Assembly (NCBI GenBank): GCA_035624455.1
Contig: DASPRM010000003.1
Span: 1 to 43,929, forward strand
DNA length: 43,929 bases
Direction: 5' to 3'
Origin: Terriglobales bacterium
GTDB lineage: Bacteria; Acidobacteriota; Terriglobia; Terriglobales; Acidobacteriaceae
In this document: piece by piece, positions 1 through 8,725 of the stretch
Position numbering within the stretch: position 1 is the stretch's first letter
Layout of the letters: every line of letters begins with the position of its first letter
Notes under the pieces: model-generated
The model's input: only the letters and a program-made list of their open reading frames with translations
What the model was told of the DNA's origin: nothing
Databases searched by the model: none
Position numbers and translations under genes: made by a program

Positions 1-2
1 GG

Positions 3-881
3 AACAGCAACATCGCCACGCTGGCAGGAGGCGACACCTCGAACAGTGTCCTCACGTTTGTTCCTAAGGGCCAGGGTAACAGCACGCTCAGCGTGGACGT
101 GGGCAGTATCACCTGCGCACCTGCGTGCTCGCCCGCGTTTAGCACTCCCACGACGGGCGGGCAGATAGTTGCAACGGTGTCGCAGCCCGCTATCAGTCTG
201 AACATGGCGAATCAAGTGATCGGCGCCAATCTGGAAGTGAGCGCTTCGGGCGCGCTCAATGTGAATGCGCCGAACACGATGACAATCAAGATCTCCAGTT
301 CCGATGGCAATGTGGTGCTGTCGAACGCCAACAACACGGCAGGATCGAGTTCGATCACAATTACGATTCAGCCAAATAATGGCCTGAATGGCTCTGGATT
401 CCCCACCTTCTTTGTGCAGGCGCTGGCGGCCGCACCAACTTCCGGCTCGTCAGTGACGTTGACCGCGCACGACCAGGCAAATCAATTTGCGGACGGCACG
501 ATCCAGGTTACGCTGGCACCCTCGGGGTTAGTTCTGGCCAGTCAGAATGGAATCGGGCAGGACTTCTCGACTTCTCTGGGACAGATCGGGGGAGGCGATA
601 AGCCGCTAACGGTTGAGGCGTTCCAGTTGGATCCGGTGACACTGGCGCCGGTAGCAGAGGAGGCCGTCAAGGGTGGGCTGACGCTCGCGTTCACGATTCA
701 GCAGGGGACAAATGGAGTAGCAACTATAGTTGGCACACAGGCTATTTCGCCCGGCAGTCTGACTCAGAGCCTCACATTCCACCCCGTGGCAACCGGGTCT
801 ACCACGCTGACGGTTCCTGCGCCCCCAGGATTCGTGCTTCCTGCCAGCGGGAACGCTCTTAATGCCACGGTAAACCCCTAA
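3..881 (+). CDS. Ig-like repeat surface/secreted protein, 3' end only
   Basis: The reading frame is open from the first bases of the window to a TAA at 879-881, so the true start lies upstream and only about the last 292 codons are seen. The sequence is rich in Thr, Ser, Ala, Gly, Val and Asn with alternating hydrophobic residues and almost no Cys, the look of tandem beta-sandwich (bacterial Ig-like) domains of a large extracellular or surface protein. At least two such units seem present, one around window bases 180-500 and one around 520-880. No catalytic motif, sortase signal or membrane anchor is visible at the C-terminus. Function is unknown; adhesion or a structural cell-surface role is the usual guess for this class. 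The gene converges on the two-component operon with about 50 bases between the stop codons. Confidence 0.75.
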   Translation, partial: NSNIATLAGGDTSNSVLTFVPKGQGNSTLSVDVGSITCAPACSPAFSTPTTGGQIVATVSQPAISLNMANQVIGANLEVSASGALNVNAPNTMTIKISSSDGNVVLSNANNTAGSSSITITIQPNNGLNGSGFPTFFVQALAAAPTSGSSVTLTAHDQANQFADGTIQVTLAPSGLVLASQNGIGQDFSTSLGQIGGGDKPLTVEAFQLDPVTLAPVAEEAVKGGLTLAFTIQQGTNGVATIVGTQAISPGSLTQSLTFHPVATGSTTLTVPAPPGFVLPASGNALNATVNP

Positions 882-932
882 GGCGATGGACACAGGGCGT
901 AGGAGTGATTCCGAGCCAGCGGGCAATCAGGT

Positions 933-1400
933 TCAGCAAGCGAACGCCAGTCCCATACAAAAAAGCGATCCGGGATTGGGCTCCTCGTTTTCTTTTTTGG
1001 ACTTCTCGGGAAGAGCTCCGAAAAAAGTATCTCCCGCCAGCAGGCAATCGATAGCTCGAATCAGATCTCGAGCGGCCTGAGATTTGTGAACGTAGCCATG
1101 CGCACCAGAGGCACGAACGTCAGTGGGCAGGCGCTCGGACTCGTGCATGGTGAAAATCAGCGTCCGAGTGGGTAAGCCCAAACTGGTGATTTGACCTGCT
1201 GCTTCCAAACCACTCATCACCGGCATGGTGATGTCGAGGACAGCGATATCGGGCTTGAGGGTCTTGACCATCTCCACGGCGTCTCTGCCATTTCTTGCTT
1301 CACCGCAGATTGCCCAGTCTCGCCCAGCCCGGGCGATGAGCGTACGGATGCCTTCGAGAACGATTTCGTGATCGTCGGCGATTACGATTCTTGCAGCCAT
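933..1400 (-). CDS. NarL-type response regulator, receiver domain only
   Basis: A 155-residue protein whose first about 125 residues form a CheY-like receiver of the NarL/FixJ class: acidic pair D9-D10, phosphoacceptor D56 in VLDITMP, the Thr of LIFTMHES and the Lys of YVHKSQAARD. NarL-family regulators normally run to about 210 residues with a C-terminal LuxR-type helix-turn-helix. Here the chain ends in a short polar tail, and I see no HTH in any downstream frame. It starts at an ATG preceded by AGAGGAAGG and lies 37 bases downstream of the histidine kinase gene, so the two form a two-component operon. Without a DNA-binding domain it may act by protein contact, as a phosphate sink, or on another regulator. 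Receiver assignment is firm; the output is unknown. Confidence 0.88.
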   Translation of the reverse strand: MAARIVIADDHEIVLEGIRTLIARAGRDWAICGEARNGRDAVEMVKTLKPDIAVLDITMPVMSGLEAAGQITSLGLPTRTLIFTMHESERLPTDVRASGAHGYVHKSQAARDLIRAIDCLLAGDTFFGALPEKSKKENEEPNPGSLFCMGLAFAC

Positions 1401-1437
1401 ACCCTTCCTCTCGGAATCAGAGATGTGATCAATCGAC

Positions 1438-3258
1438 CTACGCTGACTGGGTTAAGCTTGAGACCGGCTCCTTCGCAGGAGCGGCGGCAACTACGGTTGT
1501 GCCCTCTTCAGTTGAGATAATTTCCAAGTTCCCGCCAAGCTGTTGCATGCGCTCCTTCATGCCGCGCAATCCAAGACCTAAGTTGGTTTCGTCGGAACCC
1601 TGCAGAAGGCCAGCCGGGATTCCCCTGCCTTTGTCCAGGATTTCCAAAACTGCCATTCCTTGGGCCATCGACAGGCGGACACTGGCTGTCGAACTTCCGG
1701 AATGGCGGTGCACGTTACTGAGGCTCTCCTGAAGTATCCGGAACAAAGCCAGCTCGACTTCCCGGGGGAGGCGAACGAAATCGGGATCGGCTTCAAATGT
1801 GACCTGAATCTTGCTGCGCTTGGAAAAGCCTTCCAGGTACCAGGGAATCGCCGACTTCAGGCCCAATTCTTCCAGCATGGGAGGATATAAGAGATAGGAG
1901 ATGGTCCGCACTTCGCGAATTGACTCTTCGGCCAGGCGGATGCAATGGGCGATTTGCTGGTGGACTCCGCTGCCAGGATCGGAAGCCAGCACGCCTTCCA
2001 GGGAATCCAGATTCATTTTCAGCATCGCCAGGTACTGTCCGAGGCTGTCATGGAGTTCTCTGCCGATGCGTTTGCGTTCCTCATCCTGGCTGAGCAAAAG
2101 GTGATGGGAGAGTCGACGGAGGGAATTTTCCGAAATGGCCAGCTTGCTTTGGGCCAACTTTCTCTCCTTGACTTCAGTGGCCAGATCGTCATTGGCGCGT
2201 TGGAGCGCTTCTTGAGCATGCATTCTCTCGGTGAAGTCACGTGTGACTTTCGAAAATCCAATCACCTCGCCATTGGCATCTCGAATAGCGGTGATGACCA
2301 CATTGGCCCAAAACCGAGAACCATCCTTGCGAACGCGCCATCCTTCATCTTCCGCACGGCCTTCTCTGCTTGCAATTTCCAGCTCGCGTTGTGGTTTCTG
2401 GCTTTGCAAGTCTTCTTCGGGATGAAAGATGGAGAAGTGCTTTCCAATGATGCCTGCAGCGGGATAGCCTTTCAGTCGTTCTGCTCCTTCATTCCAACTG
2501 CTAACTCGGCCTTCGCGATCCAGGGTAAAAATGGCGTAGTCCTTGACTGACTGGATGAACAGGCGGAATCGTTCTTCCTGCTGGCGAAGCGCGGCTTCAC
2601 GGCTGTACGCCTCCAGTGCGGCCTGCTCAGCTCGCTCCCGGGCCTGCAGTTCACCCCTCAGTAACTGGTAGTGAAGATAGAGCAACGAGACGGCCACGAT
2701 GAAGCTGGTGATCACAATGGCGCCGGCAATTAGAAACAAGCGACGAGCAGTTTGTTTCCTAATCGTCAGAAGACGAGCTTCCTCGTTCCTGATAGCCGAG
2801 CTGATATCAGCGTTGCGTGTGGCAAACTCAATGTTCTGACGGAGCACCTCCGAGAGATTCATCGGCGCGCCCTTTTGTTTTTGTGCCAGGGAATCATCCC
2901 AAATGCGGAGCCGCTCGCTGGTCAGAGCCTGATATTGGTTGCAGTTCGCAACCTGAACAGGATTATCTTTTGTGAGCTCCTGCAAGCGCTGTAGTGCGCC
3001 GGGGACCTGGGCGGCGGCGGTCCTGTATTCGGCGAATTGTGAATCGTCGCCACTCATCAAATAAGCCATTCGCGCCCGTCCCGCAGTGTTGATGTCATTC
3101 TGCAGATCGCTTAAGGCATCACGCACGTTGTAGGTGTGAATTACTAGACTCGCGCTCTCGCGGAAGTAGGAGAAGGCAAAATACGAGGCAAGCCCGCACA
3201 AACAAAGGAGTGCCAGCGCCACAACGAACACAACGCGGGCTTTTGCGCGCGGAACCAT
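1438..3258 (-). CDS. Membrane sensor histidine kinase (CHASE3-PAS-HisKA_3-HATPase)
   Basis: About 606 residues. A first membrane helix (about residues 9-31) and a second (about 174-196) flank an all-helical extracytoplasmic region typical of CHASE3 sensors. Then come a coiled linker, a PAS domain (about 230-345, with the SSWNEGAERLKGY and RKDGSRFWANVV patterns), a second coiled coil, a HisKA_3 dimerisation domain with the phosphoacceptor His in RELHDSLGQ, and a HATPase_c domain with LFRILQESLSNVHRHS and GLGLRGMKER. This is the NarX/DesK-like kinase family, which pairs with NarL-type regulators, fitting the adjacent receiver gene. The ATG at 3258 is preferred; an in-frame TTG lies two codons upstream. 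It is divergent from the TonB receptor gene. The signal sensed cannot be read from sequence. Confidence 0.92.
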   Translation of the reverse strand: MVPRAKARVVFVVALALLCLCGLASYFAFSYFRESASLVIHTYNVRDALSDLQNDINTAGRARMAYLMSGDDSQFAEYRTAAAQVPGALQRLQELTKDNPVQVANCNQYQALTSERLRIWDDSLAQKQKGAPMNLSEVLRQNIEFATRNADISSAIRNEEARLLTIRKQTARRLFLIAGAIVITSFIVAVSLLYLHYQLLRGELQARERAEQAALEAYSREAALRQQEERFRLFIQSVKDYAIFTLDREGRVSSWNEGAERLKGYPAAGIIGKHFSIFHPEEDLQSQKPQRELEIASREGRAEDEGWRVRKDGSRFWANVVITAIRDANGEVIGFSKVTRDFTERMHAQEALQRANDDLATEVKERKLAQSKLAISENSLRRLSHHLLLSQDEERKRIGRELHDSLGQYLAMLKMNLDSLEGVLASDPGSGVHQQIAHCIRLAEESIREVRTISYLLYPPMLEELGLKSAIPWYLEGFSKRSKIQVTFEADPDFVRLPREVELALFRILQESLSNVHRHSGSSTASVRLSMAQGMAVLEILDKGRGIPAGLLQGSDETNLGLGLRGMKERMQQLGGNLEIISTEEGTTVVAAAPAKEPVSSLTQSA

Positions 3259-3558
3259 CTGCAATCGTTGGAAATCAGGGGTTGAGGGTCAAGAAGGCGA
3301 ATGTTATGCCTGAGCTGGTTGAGGCGGCATACCATGTTTACCTGATAACGAGTTGGTTAATGTTTCGGGGTATCGGGCAGAATCAGGTTTCGAAAAGCGG
3401 GAGACCTGGGGCTCCCGCCACCGCGAGGGCAAACCCGCCCAAGCTGCGCTTGACCCGGCAGGCTCAGGATTTTTCACGACACAGCGGTTCTTCGACTGTC
3501 CGAAAGAACAGTGTCCTACGCTGTTAAGGGTCATAGCTGAAATGCCGATGATGGGGGC
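3259..3558. other. Divergent intergenic region, kinase / TonB receptor operon
   Basis: About 300 bases between two divergent transcription units, so promoters for both must lie here. On the minus strand a TTGACC hexamer about 45 bases upstream of the kinase start resembles a -35 box, but its matching -10 is poor. I found no convincing -10/-35 pair for the plus-strand operon, no strong hairpin and no coding frame with a plausible start. Short open frames on both strands here have coding-unlike composition. Confidence 0.4.
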
Positions 3559-5595
3559 ATGGCGAGCCTTCTCATCAGCGCTGGAATACGGCGGGTCCGA
3601 GCTGCCGTCTTTCTATGTTTTCTCGGCACCGGGGTGCTCGGTCTGGCGCAAGAGCCGGCGGACGGCGATCTCACTAACCTTTCCATCGAAGAGCTGGCGC
3701 ACGTAAAAATCTCCAGCGCGTCGCGGTATCTGGAGGATGCGCGAAAAGCTCCTTCCGCCGTGACCGTAATCACGGCGGATGAAATTGCGCGCTATGGCTG
3801 GCGCACGCTGGCGGAGGTGCTGCGCAGCGCGCGCGGATTCTATACCGCCTACGATCGCCACTATACGTACCTTGGCCTCCAAGGGTTCCTGCAAACCGGC
3901 GACTACAATGCGCGCATTCTATTGCTCATCAATGGTCACCGAGTTAACGAGAATCTTTACGACAGCGCGCTGCTGGGCACGGAGTTTCCGCTGGATCTCG
4001 ACCTCATCGACCGGATCGAAATCGTGCGTGGACCCGGTTCTTCACTCTACGGAACGAATGCAGTCCTGGGAGTGGTGAACGTGATTACGCGCCAGGCGAG
4101 CGGACCAGCGACGGTGGAGGTGAGCGGCGAGACGCTGTCGTACCTGGGACGGGCGGGGCGCCTTACGGGGACTTTGCAGAAGGGACGGCTGTCGGGCGTG
4201 ATGTCGGGCAGCCTTTTTGAAAGCGCGGGTCATTCCAAGCTCTTCTACCCTGAGTTTGCAGCGCCGGAAACCAACAATGGCTGGGCAGAAGATGTGGATG
4301 GCGATCGCTACGCTCAGGGCTTTGCCGATATCCAATACGGGAACCTCCGCGTGCAGGGTCTGTACTCGAGTCGTCTCAAAGTTATTCCGACGGGTTCTTA
4401 CGGGTCGAACTTTAATGATCCCGACGATCGCACCACCAACACGCGGGGCTATGTCGATGCGACCTACAGCTGGAAACTTGCTGCAAACACGGACCTCCAT
4501 CTGCGTGGCTACTACGACACATACCGACTCTGGGGGACCTTTGCCTATGGAGGAGCGGATCCAGCGACCCGAAGCCTACTAATCAGTGAGGCCGCGGCGG
4601 ATTGGGGCGGGCTGGAAATTGTGCTGGAGCACAGGCTGGGGAGGCATCGGCTGGTGGCAGGTGCCAGCTCAGAGTACAACTTTCGGATTGACCAAAAATA
4701 CTATTATCCGGGACAACCGACCTTCCTCAGTGACCATGCGAATCCCTGGCTGATGGCCCCCTTTGGAGAAATGGAGCTGAATCTTACGCCGAAGCTGACG
4801 GTGAATGCCGGCGGGCGAATGGATTGGTACAGCACATTCGGGACAGCGTTGAGTCCGCGCTTCGCGCTGATGTATTTTCCGAATTCGCGGACTTCCCTGA
4901 AGTACATCTACAGCCAAGCGTTTCGCGCTCCCGATGCCTACGACATTTACTTTTCCAATAATCTCGATCCAACGAAGCCCAGCCAGACCCTAACACCGGA
5001 AGACATCCACTCCCACATGGTGGTGTTCGAGCGGGGCCTCACCTCATGGCTGGGCGTCACGGTGGATGGTTTTCACAACCGGCTCGATCAGGTGATCGAG
5101 AATCAGCCTGATGCAAGTGGAAACCCTGATTACGTCAACGCAGGCATTGATCGCGGCAAGGGGGTGGAGCTTGAAGTAGACGCCAAGCGCGCCTCGGGAT
5201 GGGCAGCGCGCGCCAGTTATACGTTAGCCGACACCCAGGACGGTGTCAGCAAGACTGTGAGCGAAAATTCGCCGCGGCAGCTGGCGAAACTGCATGCGGC
5301 CATTCCTGTTTACGGGCGAGCCTTTGCAGGTCTGGAATTGTTGTACACCGATGCCCAGCAGAACTATCAAGGCGTGCGCATTGCATCGTCGCTGCTGACC
5401 AACGTCACGGTATCAACGAAGCCCCTGTGGGGCGGCTGGAAATTTTCGGCCAGTTGTTACAACGCCTTCGATCGCCGCTGGGCAACGCCCACGGGCCCGG
5501 AAGTGATTCAATCTGCGGTCCCGCAGGACGGGCGAAGCTATCGATTCAAGGTCACCTACACACGCCGGATTGAGCGCGAGCGGAGCAAACATTGA
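3559..5595 (+). CDS. TonB-dependent outer-membrane receptor
   Basis: A 678-residue protein with an N-terminal signal peptide (hydrophobic run near residues 14-30, ending GLAQ). It has a plug domain of about residues 55-180 (SAVTVITADEI, LLINGHRVNE, IDRIEIVRGPGSSLYGTNA, VVNVITR) and a long beta-barrel with alternating aromatic and polar strands and repeated YTL, YSW and RASYTLAD patterns. It would gate energy-dependent uptake or sensing of a ligand across the outer membrane; the ligand is not evident. The final barrel strand is followed by a short basic tail rather than ending on an aromatic residue. The stop overlaps the start of the YfiR-like gene, and a GGDEF-EAL gene follows, so the receptor is probably part of a c-di-GMP signalling module rather than a plain nutrient importer. 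The ATG has only a G-rich stretch upstream. Confidence 0.93.
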   Translation: MASLLISAGIRRVRAAVFLCFLGTGVLGLAQEPADGDLTNLSIEELAHVKISSASRYLEDARKAPSAVTVITADEIARYGWRTLAEVLRSARGFYTAYDRHYTYLGLQGFLQTGDYNARILLLINGHRVNENLYDSALLGTEFPLDLDLIDRIEIVRGPGSSLYGTNAVLGVVNVITRQASGPATVEVSGETLSYLGRAGRLTGTLQKGRLSGVMSGSLFESAGHSKLFYPEFAAPETNNGWAEDVDGDRYAQGFADIQYGNLRVQGLYSSRLKVIPTGSYGSNFNDPDDRTTNTRGYVDATYSWKLAANTDLHLRGYYDTYRLWGTFAYGGADPATRSLLISEAAADWGGLEIVLEHRLGRHRLVAGASSEYNFRIDQKYYYPGQPTFLSDHANPWLMAPFGEMELNLTPKLTVNAGGRMDWYSTFGTALSPRFALMYFPNSRTSLKYIYSQAFRAPDAYDIYFSNNLDPTKPSQTLTPEDIHSHMVVFERGLTSWLGVTVDGFHNRLDQVIENQPDASGNPDYVNAGIDRGKGVELEVDAKRASGWAARASYTLADTQDGVSKTVSENSPRQLAKLHAAIPVYGRAFAGLELLYTDAQQNYQGVRIASSLLTNVTVSTKPLWGGWKFSASCYNAFDRRWATPTGPEVIQSAVPQDGRSYRFKVTYTRRIERERSKH

Positions 5596-6164
5596 TAAGG
5601 CATTTTTCCAGTGCTGACAGTGGCATGCGGAAAGGTCTGCCAGGCCGGGGAGCGTGCGCCTTGATCTGGATCTTGCTACTGGCGCCGCAGGCTTTTGCGC
5701 AATTGCAGGATGAAAGCGCGGTTCGTGCTGCCTTCGTATTCAATCTCACCAAGTATGTCGAATGGCCACGTTCCTCGGGTGAGTTGGTTATCGGATTTGT
5801 GGGCGAAAGTAGCATGGGCGAGATTCTTAAGAAGATGCTAGACGGAAAGGCCAGCGAATCGCGCAGCATTCGCGTTCTGGCGTCGCCTTCCGAGGAGCAA
5901 CTGCCGCAGTGCAACATTGTGTACATAGCTTACTCATCACCCAAGAAATTCCGGCCTGTTCTGGAAAAGCTGCGCGAAAAGGGTGTTCTCACGGTGGGAG
6001 ACGACTATAGCTTCGCTCTCAATGGCGGAATGGTGGGTCTGGTGAGGGCTGGAGACCATATCCAGATCATGATCAATCTTGAGGTGGTGCAGGAGTCCGG
6101 GTTGAAGATCAGCTCACGTGTCTTGAGTCTGGCGGCCATCGTGCGTACCAGCGGAGGAGGGTGA
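5592..6164 (+). CDS. YfiR/DUF4154-family periplasmic protein
   Basis: About 190 residues. It has a signal peptide (basic N-region, hydrophobic core ALIWILLLAPQAFAQ) and then the family pattern VRAAFVFNLTKYVEWP near the mature N-terminus, with a compact alpha/beta domain ending in LVRAGDHIQIMINLEV and SSRVLSLA. YfiR proteins are periplasmic; in Pseudomonas, YfiR restrains the inner-membrane diguanylate cyclase YfiN (TpbB). Here the next gene encodes a membrane GGDEF-EAL protein, so the same logic is likely. A TTG start at 5592 overlaps the receptor stop (TTGA) and has GGAG six bases upstream; an ATG at 5625 would give a shorter, more typical signal peptide but lacks a ribosome site. Family assignment is strong; the exact partner is inferred from context. 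Confidence 0.88.
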   Translation: MIRHFSSADSGMRKGLPGRGACALIWILLLAPQAFAQLQDESAVRAAFVFNLTKYVEWPRSSGELVIGFVGESSMGEILKKMLDGKASESRSIRVLASPSEEQLPQCNIVYIAYSSPKKFRPVLEKLREKGVLTVGDDYSFALNGGMVGLVRAGDHIQIMINLEVVQESGLKISSRVLSLAAIVRTSGGG

Positions 6165-6165
6165 A

Positions 6166-8241
6166 GTGAGATTGGTGCGTCCCAACAGCTTAGCTGCCAA
6201 TATCACGATCGTGGTATTGCTTGCGAGCAGCATTGCGTTATGTACCCTGCTGGCCGCCCTTCTCGTGTTTGACAACACGAGTTCCCACTCTTTGCTCCGC
6301 AGCCGCCTTTCCACCCTGGCCGAGATCGTCGGTCAGAACTCGAGCGCCGCACTGAACTTCACGGACAAGGACGCAGCCGGAGAAATTCTGGAAGCCCTAA
6401 GAGCGGAACCGCCGGTGGTATCGGGCTGTCTCTACAACGTGAATAACCAATTGTTTGCTCAATACCAGCGGCAGGTCGGAAGTCCGCCCTGTCCCAAATC
6501 CCCGGCGCAGTTATCGATACCTGGTCCCAAGTACACCAGCGTGGTGCATCGAGTGCGCGGACCTTACATGGAACTCGTGGGCACCCTCTCGCTGACCTCT
6601 GATATGCATGACCTGGACAGCAGAAGGAACCAGTTGCTAGAAATAGGCGGTTGCCTGATTGTGCTGGCGCTGGCGGTGGGTGGGGTTTCAGGGTCATTTC
6701 TGCAACGGCGGATATCGCGGCCGATTTTTGATCTGGCGCGAGCGATGAAGGAGGTCACGAAGGATGACAGTTTTGGCGCGCGTGTAGCTGTCTCAGGTAG
6801 CGATGAAATCGCACAACTGGGACAGGGGTTTAACCACATGCTGGCGGAGCTCGAACGCCGTGAAAGCGCGAAACGGGAAGCCGAAGCGAAGCTGCAGTAC
6901 CAAGCTTGCAATGACGCGCTTACGGGCCTACCCAATCGAAGGCTGTTCCTCGGCCGGCTGACACAGACGCTGGCTTTGGCGCGCCGGGAATCCCACACTA
7001 TGGCTCTGCTCTATATCGATCTGGATGGCTTCAAGGTGGTTAACGATAGCCTTGGACATTCCATTGGCGACCTGCTGCTGACGGAAGTGGCATTGCGGCT
7101 GCAGGCCAGGGTGCGGCAGTCAGACACTCTGGCCCGAGTCGGCGGCGACGAATTTACGGTGATACTTGCTTCTATTCACCACAAAGACGACGCCGCGCTG
7201 GTAGCCGGCAAGCTGCTCGAATCACTGGCCAATCCGTTCCAGATCGAAGGTCACGAGATCACCATTGGCGCCAGCATTGGGATCAGCGTTTTTCCGGACC
7301 ACGCGACGGAAGGCGGCGACCTTATGCGGCAGGCCGACAGCGCTATGTACGCGGCCAAGCGCAATGGCAAGAATCAGGCGATGTATTTCACCCCCGAACT
7401 TGCGTCGCTGGTGCGTGAGCGTTTGAATCTGGAGAACCAGTTGCGCGGGGCGGTTGCGCGGGGTGAGATCCAGGTTCATTACCAGCCGGAATTTGAAGTC
7501 GCAACTGGCAGGCTGGTTCGCTTCGAAGCCCTGGCTCGCTGGTTCCATCCCAACCTGGGGCTGATCCCGCCCAACAAGTTCATTCCCATTGCGGAAGAGA
7601 GCGGATTGATTATTCCCCTGGGAGCCTACGTTCTGGAGCAGGCCTGCATGCAGGCGGTCAAGTGGCAATCGCTGTGTGCCCATCCTACTCAAGTGGCAGT
7701 GAACGTATCCAGTATCCAGTTCAGCCGTAACAGCTACGTAGAGGAAGTCGTAGACACGCTGAACCGCACCGGTCTGAAGCCTGAGCTTCTTCAGATCGAG
7801 CTGACAGAAACGGTGATGTTGGGCGCAGTGGAACGCTGCGCGCAAAAAATGAGGCAATTGCGGGCGCTAGGGATTAGCTTAGCCATCGATGATTTCGGAA
7901 CTGGTTATTCCTGCCTGAGTTATCTTCCGACACTGCCTTTTGACGCGCTGAAGATCGATCGTTCGTTTGTGCGGGAGATCAGTTCGAAGCCGGAGACGGT
8001 GGCAATGGTGCATTCCCTGATTGGGTTGGCGCACAACATCGGCATGAGAGTGATTGTGGAAGGCATCGAGGAACTGCAGCAGCTGAATTTGATTCGCAAG
8101 ATCGGTGGCAACGAGATCCAGGGATTTCTTCTCGGACGGCCGACACCTGATCCGATCTCCCAGTTGGCCCTCACAGTTCCCAACACCTATAACAGTGCTG
8201 AAGCGGATTCACTGGTGGTGCAATCGGCATCGACGTCATGA
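6166..8241 (+). CDS. Membrane-bound diguanylate cyclase/phosphodiesterase (sensor-HAMP-GGDEF-EAL)
   Basis: A 691-residue protein starting at a GTG after GGAGG, one base past the YfiR-like stop. Helix 1 (about 10-36) and helix 2 (about 158-180) bracket a periplasmic domain resembling CHASE8, as in YfiN. A HAMP segment (about 180-235) and a GGDEF domain follow, with an intact active site at 326-330 and an inhibitory RxxD site (R317, D320) five residues before it. The EAL domain has the EAL triplet at 454-456 and the residues expected for catalysis: VNVSS Asn, ELTET Glu, IDDFGTGYS Asp pair, ALKID Lys, VEGIE Glu and EIQGFLLGRP Gln. Both halves look competent to make and break c-di-GMP, so the net output cannot be read from sequence. 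The periplasmic domain is the obvious target for the YfiR-like protein encoded just upstream. Confidence 0.93.
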   Translation: MRLVRPNSLAANITIVVLLASSIALCTLLAALLVFDNTSSHSLLRSRLSTLAEIVGQNSSAALNFTDKDAAGEILEALRAEPPVVSGCLYNVNNQLFAQYQRQVGSPPCPKSPAQLSIPGPKYTSVVHRVRGPYMELVGTLSLTSDMHDLDSRRNQLLEIGGCLIVLALAVGGVSGSFLQRRISRPIFDLARAMKEVTKDDSFGARVAVSGSDEIAQLGQGFNHMLAELERRESAKREAEAKLQYQACNDALTGLPNRRLFLGRLTQTLALARRESHTMALLYIDLDGFKVVNDSLGHSIGDLLLTEVALRLQARVRQSDTLARVGGDEFTVILASIHHKDDAALVAGKLLESLANPFQIEGHEITIGASIGISVFPDHATEGGDLMRQADSAMYAAKRNGKNQAMYFTPELASLVRERLNLENQLRGAVARGEIQVHYQPEFEVATGRLVRFEALARWFHPNLGLIPPNKFIPIAEESGLIIPLGAYVLEQACMQAVKWQSLCAHPTQVAVNVSSIQFSRNSYVEEVVDTLNRTGLKPELLQIELTETVMLGAVERCAQKMRQLRALGISLAIDDFGTGYSCLSYLPTLPFDALKIDRSFVREISSKPETVAMVHSLIGLAHNIGMRVIVEGIEELQQLNLIRKIGGNEIQGFLLGRPTPDPISQLALTVPNTYNSAEADSLVVQSASTS

Positions 8242-8296
8242 AGGGTGACGAAGGTCAGCGCGGGGGAAATTGAACGAGATTTTCATTTACGGATCG

Positions 8297-8545
8297 CTAC
8301 CTTGCCGGCGTGGGCCGGGTGAAGTCCGGTCTTGGCGGCGAGCATACCGAGTCAAACCATCGGCTGATGTACACCTGAGCGTGCGCCTCTCCACAGAAAT
8401 GCCGCGCTCCCGCAGCATTTGCCGTGGCCAAGTCCCAGCGGAGCACGGTAAGCTGCGAGTCGCCACACTGAATCACAAACCAATGAATGGGATTGCTGGT
8501 TACTGTCCCACAGACTTCACAGCGGAATTCCTGAAGAGAAGTCAT
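8297..8545 (-). CDS. Small Cys-rich (putative zinc-ribbon) protein, unknown function
   Basis: An 82-residue protein. The N-terminal FRCEVCG gives a CxxC pair at residues 9-12, followed by a Trp/Phe/Val-rich stretch and a later HFCGEAHAQVYISRW block with further Cys and His. This spacing suggests a small zinc-binding fold, but I cannot name the family. The coding strand is supported by a GGAGG three bases before the ATG. The overlapping plus-strand frame has no ribosome site and an Arg/Pro-rich composition typical of an antisense shadow. It lies downstream of, and co-directional with, the AsmA-like gene (180-base gap). The C-terminal about 15 residues are Pro/Arg rich and probably disordered. 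Confidence 0.6.
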   Translation of the reverse strand: MTSLQEFRCEVCGTVTSNPIHWFVIQCGDSQLTVLRWDLATANAAGARHFCGEAHAQVYISRWFDSVCSPPRPDFTRPTPAR

Positions 8546-8725
8546 GGCCCTCCAGCCGAGTAAGGTTACGGGTAAAGACCGAAAGAAGTATTTGACATGT
8601 CTGAAGCCGTCCTTGCCAAGTCCGATTTGAGGGCGAGACAGACGGTTCTGCAGGGGATCGCACCATGCATGCGCTCTCCGCAGCCTTTGGGGCCAAGCCG
8701 TATTGATGACGTTCTAGCGCTTTTA

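Noticed and set aside
8270-8563. Plus-strand frame overlapping the small Cys-rich gene
   Set aside because: No ribosome site and Arg/Pro-rich composition; the opposite strand has GGAGG before its ATG and an ordered CxxC/CGEAH pattern.
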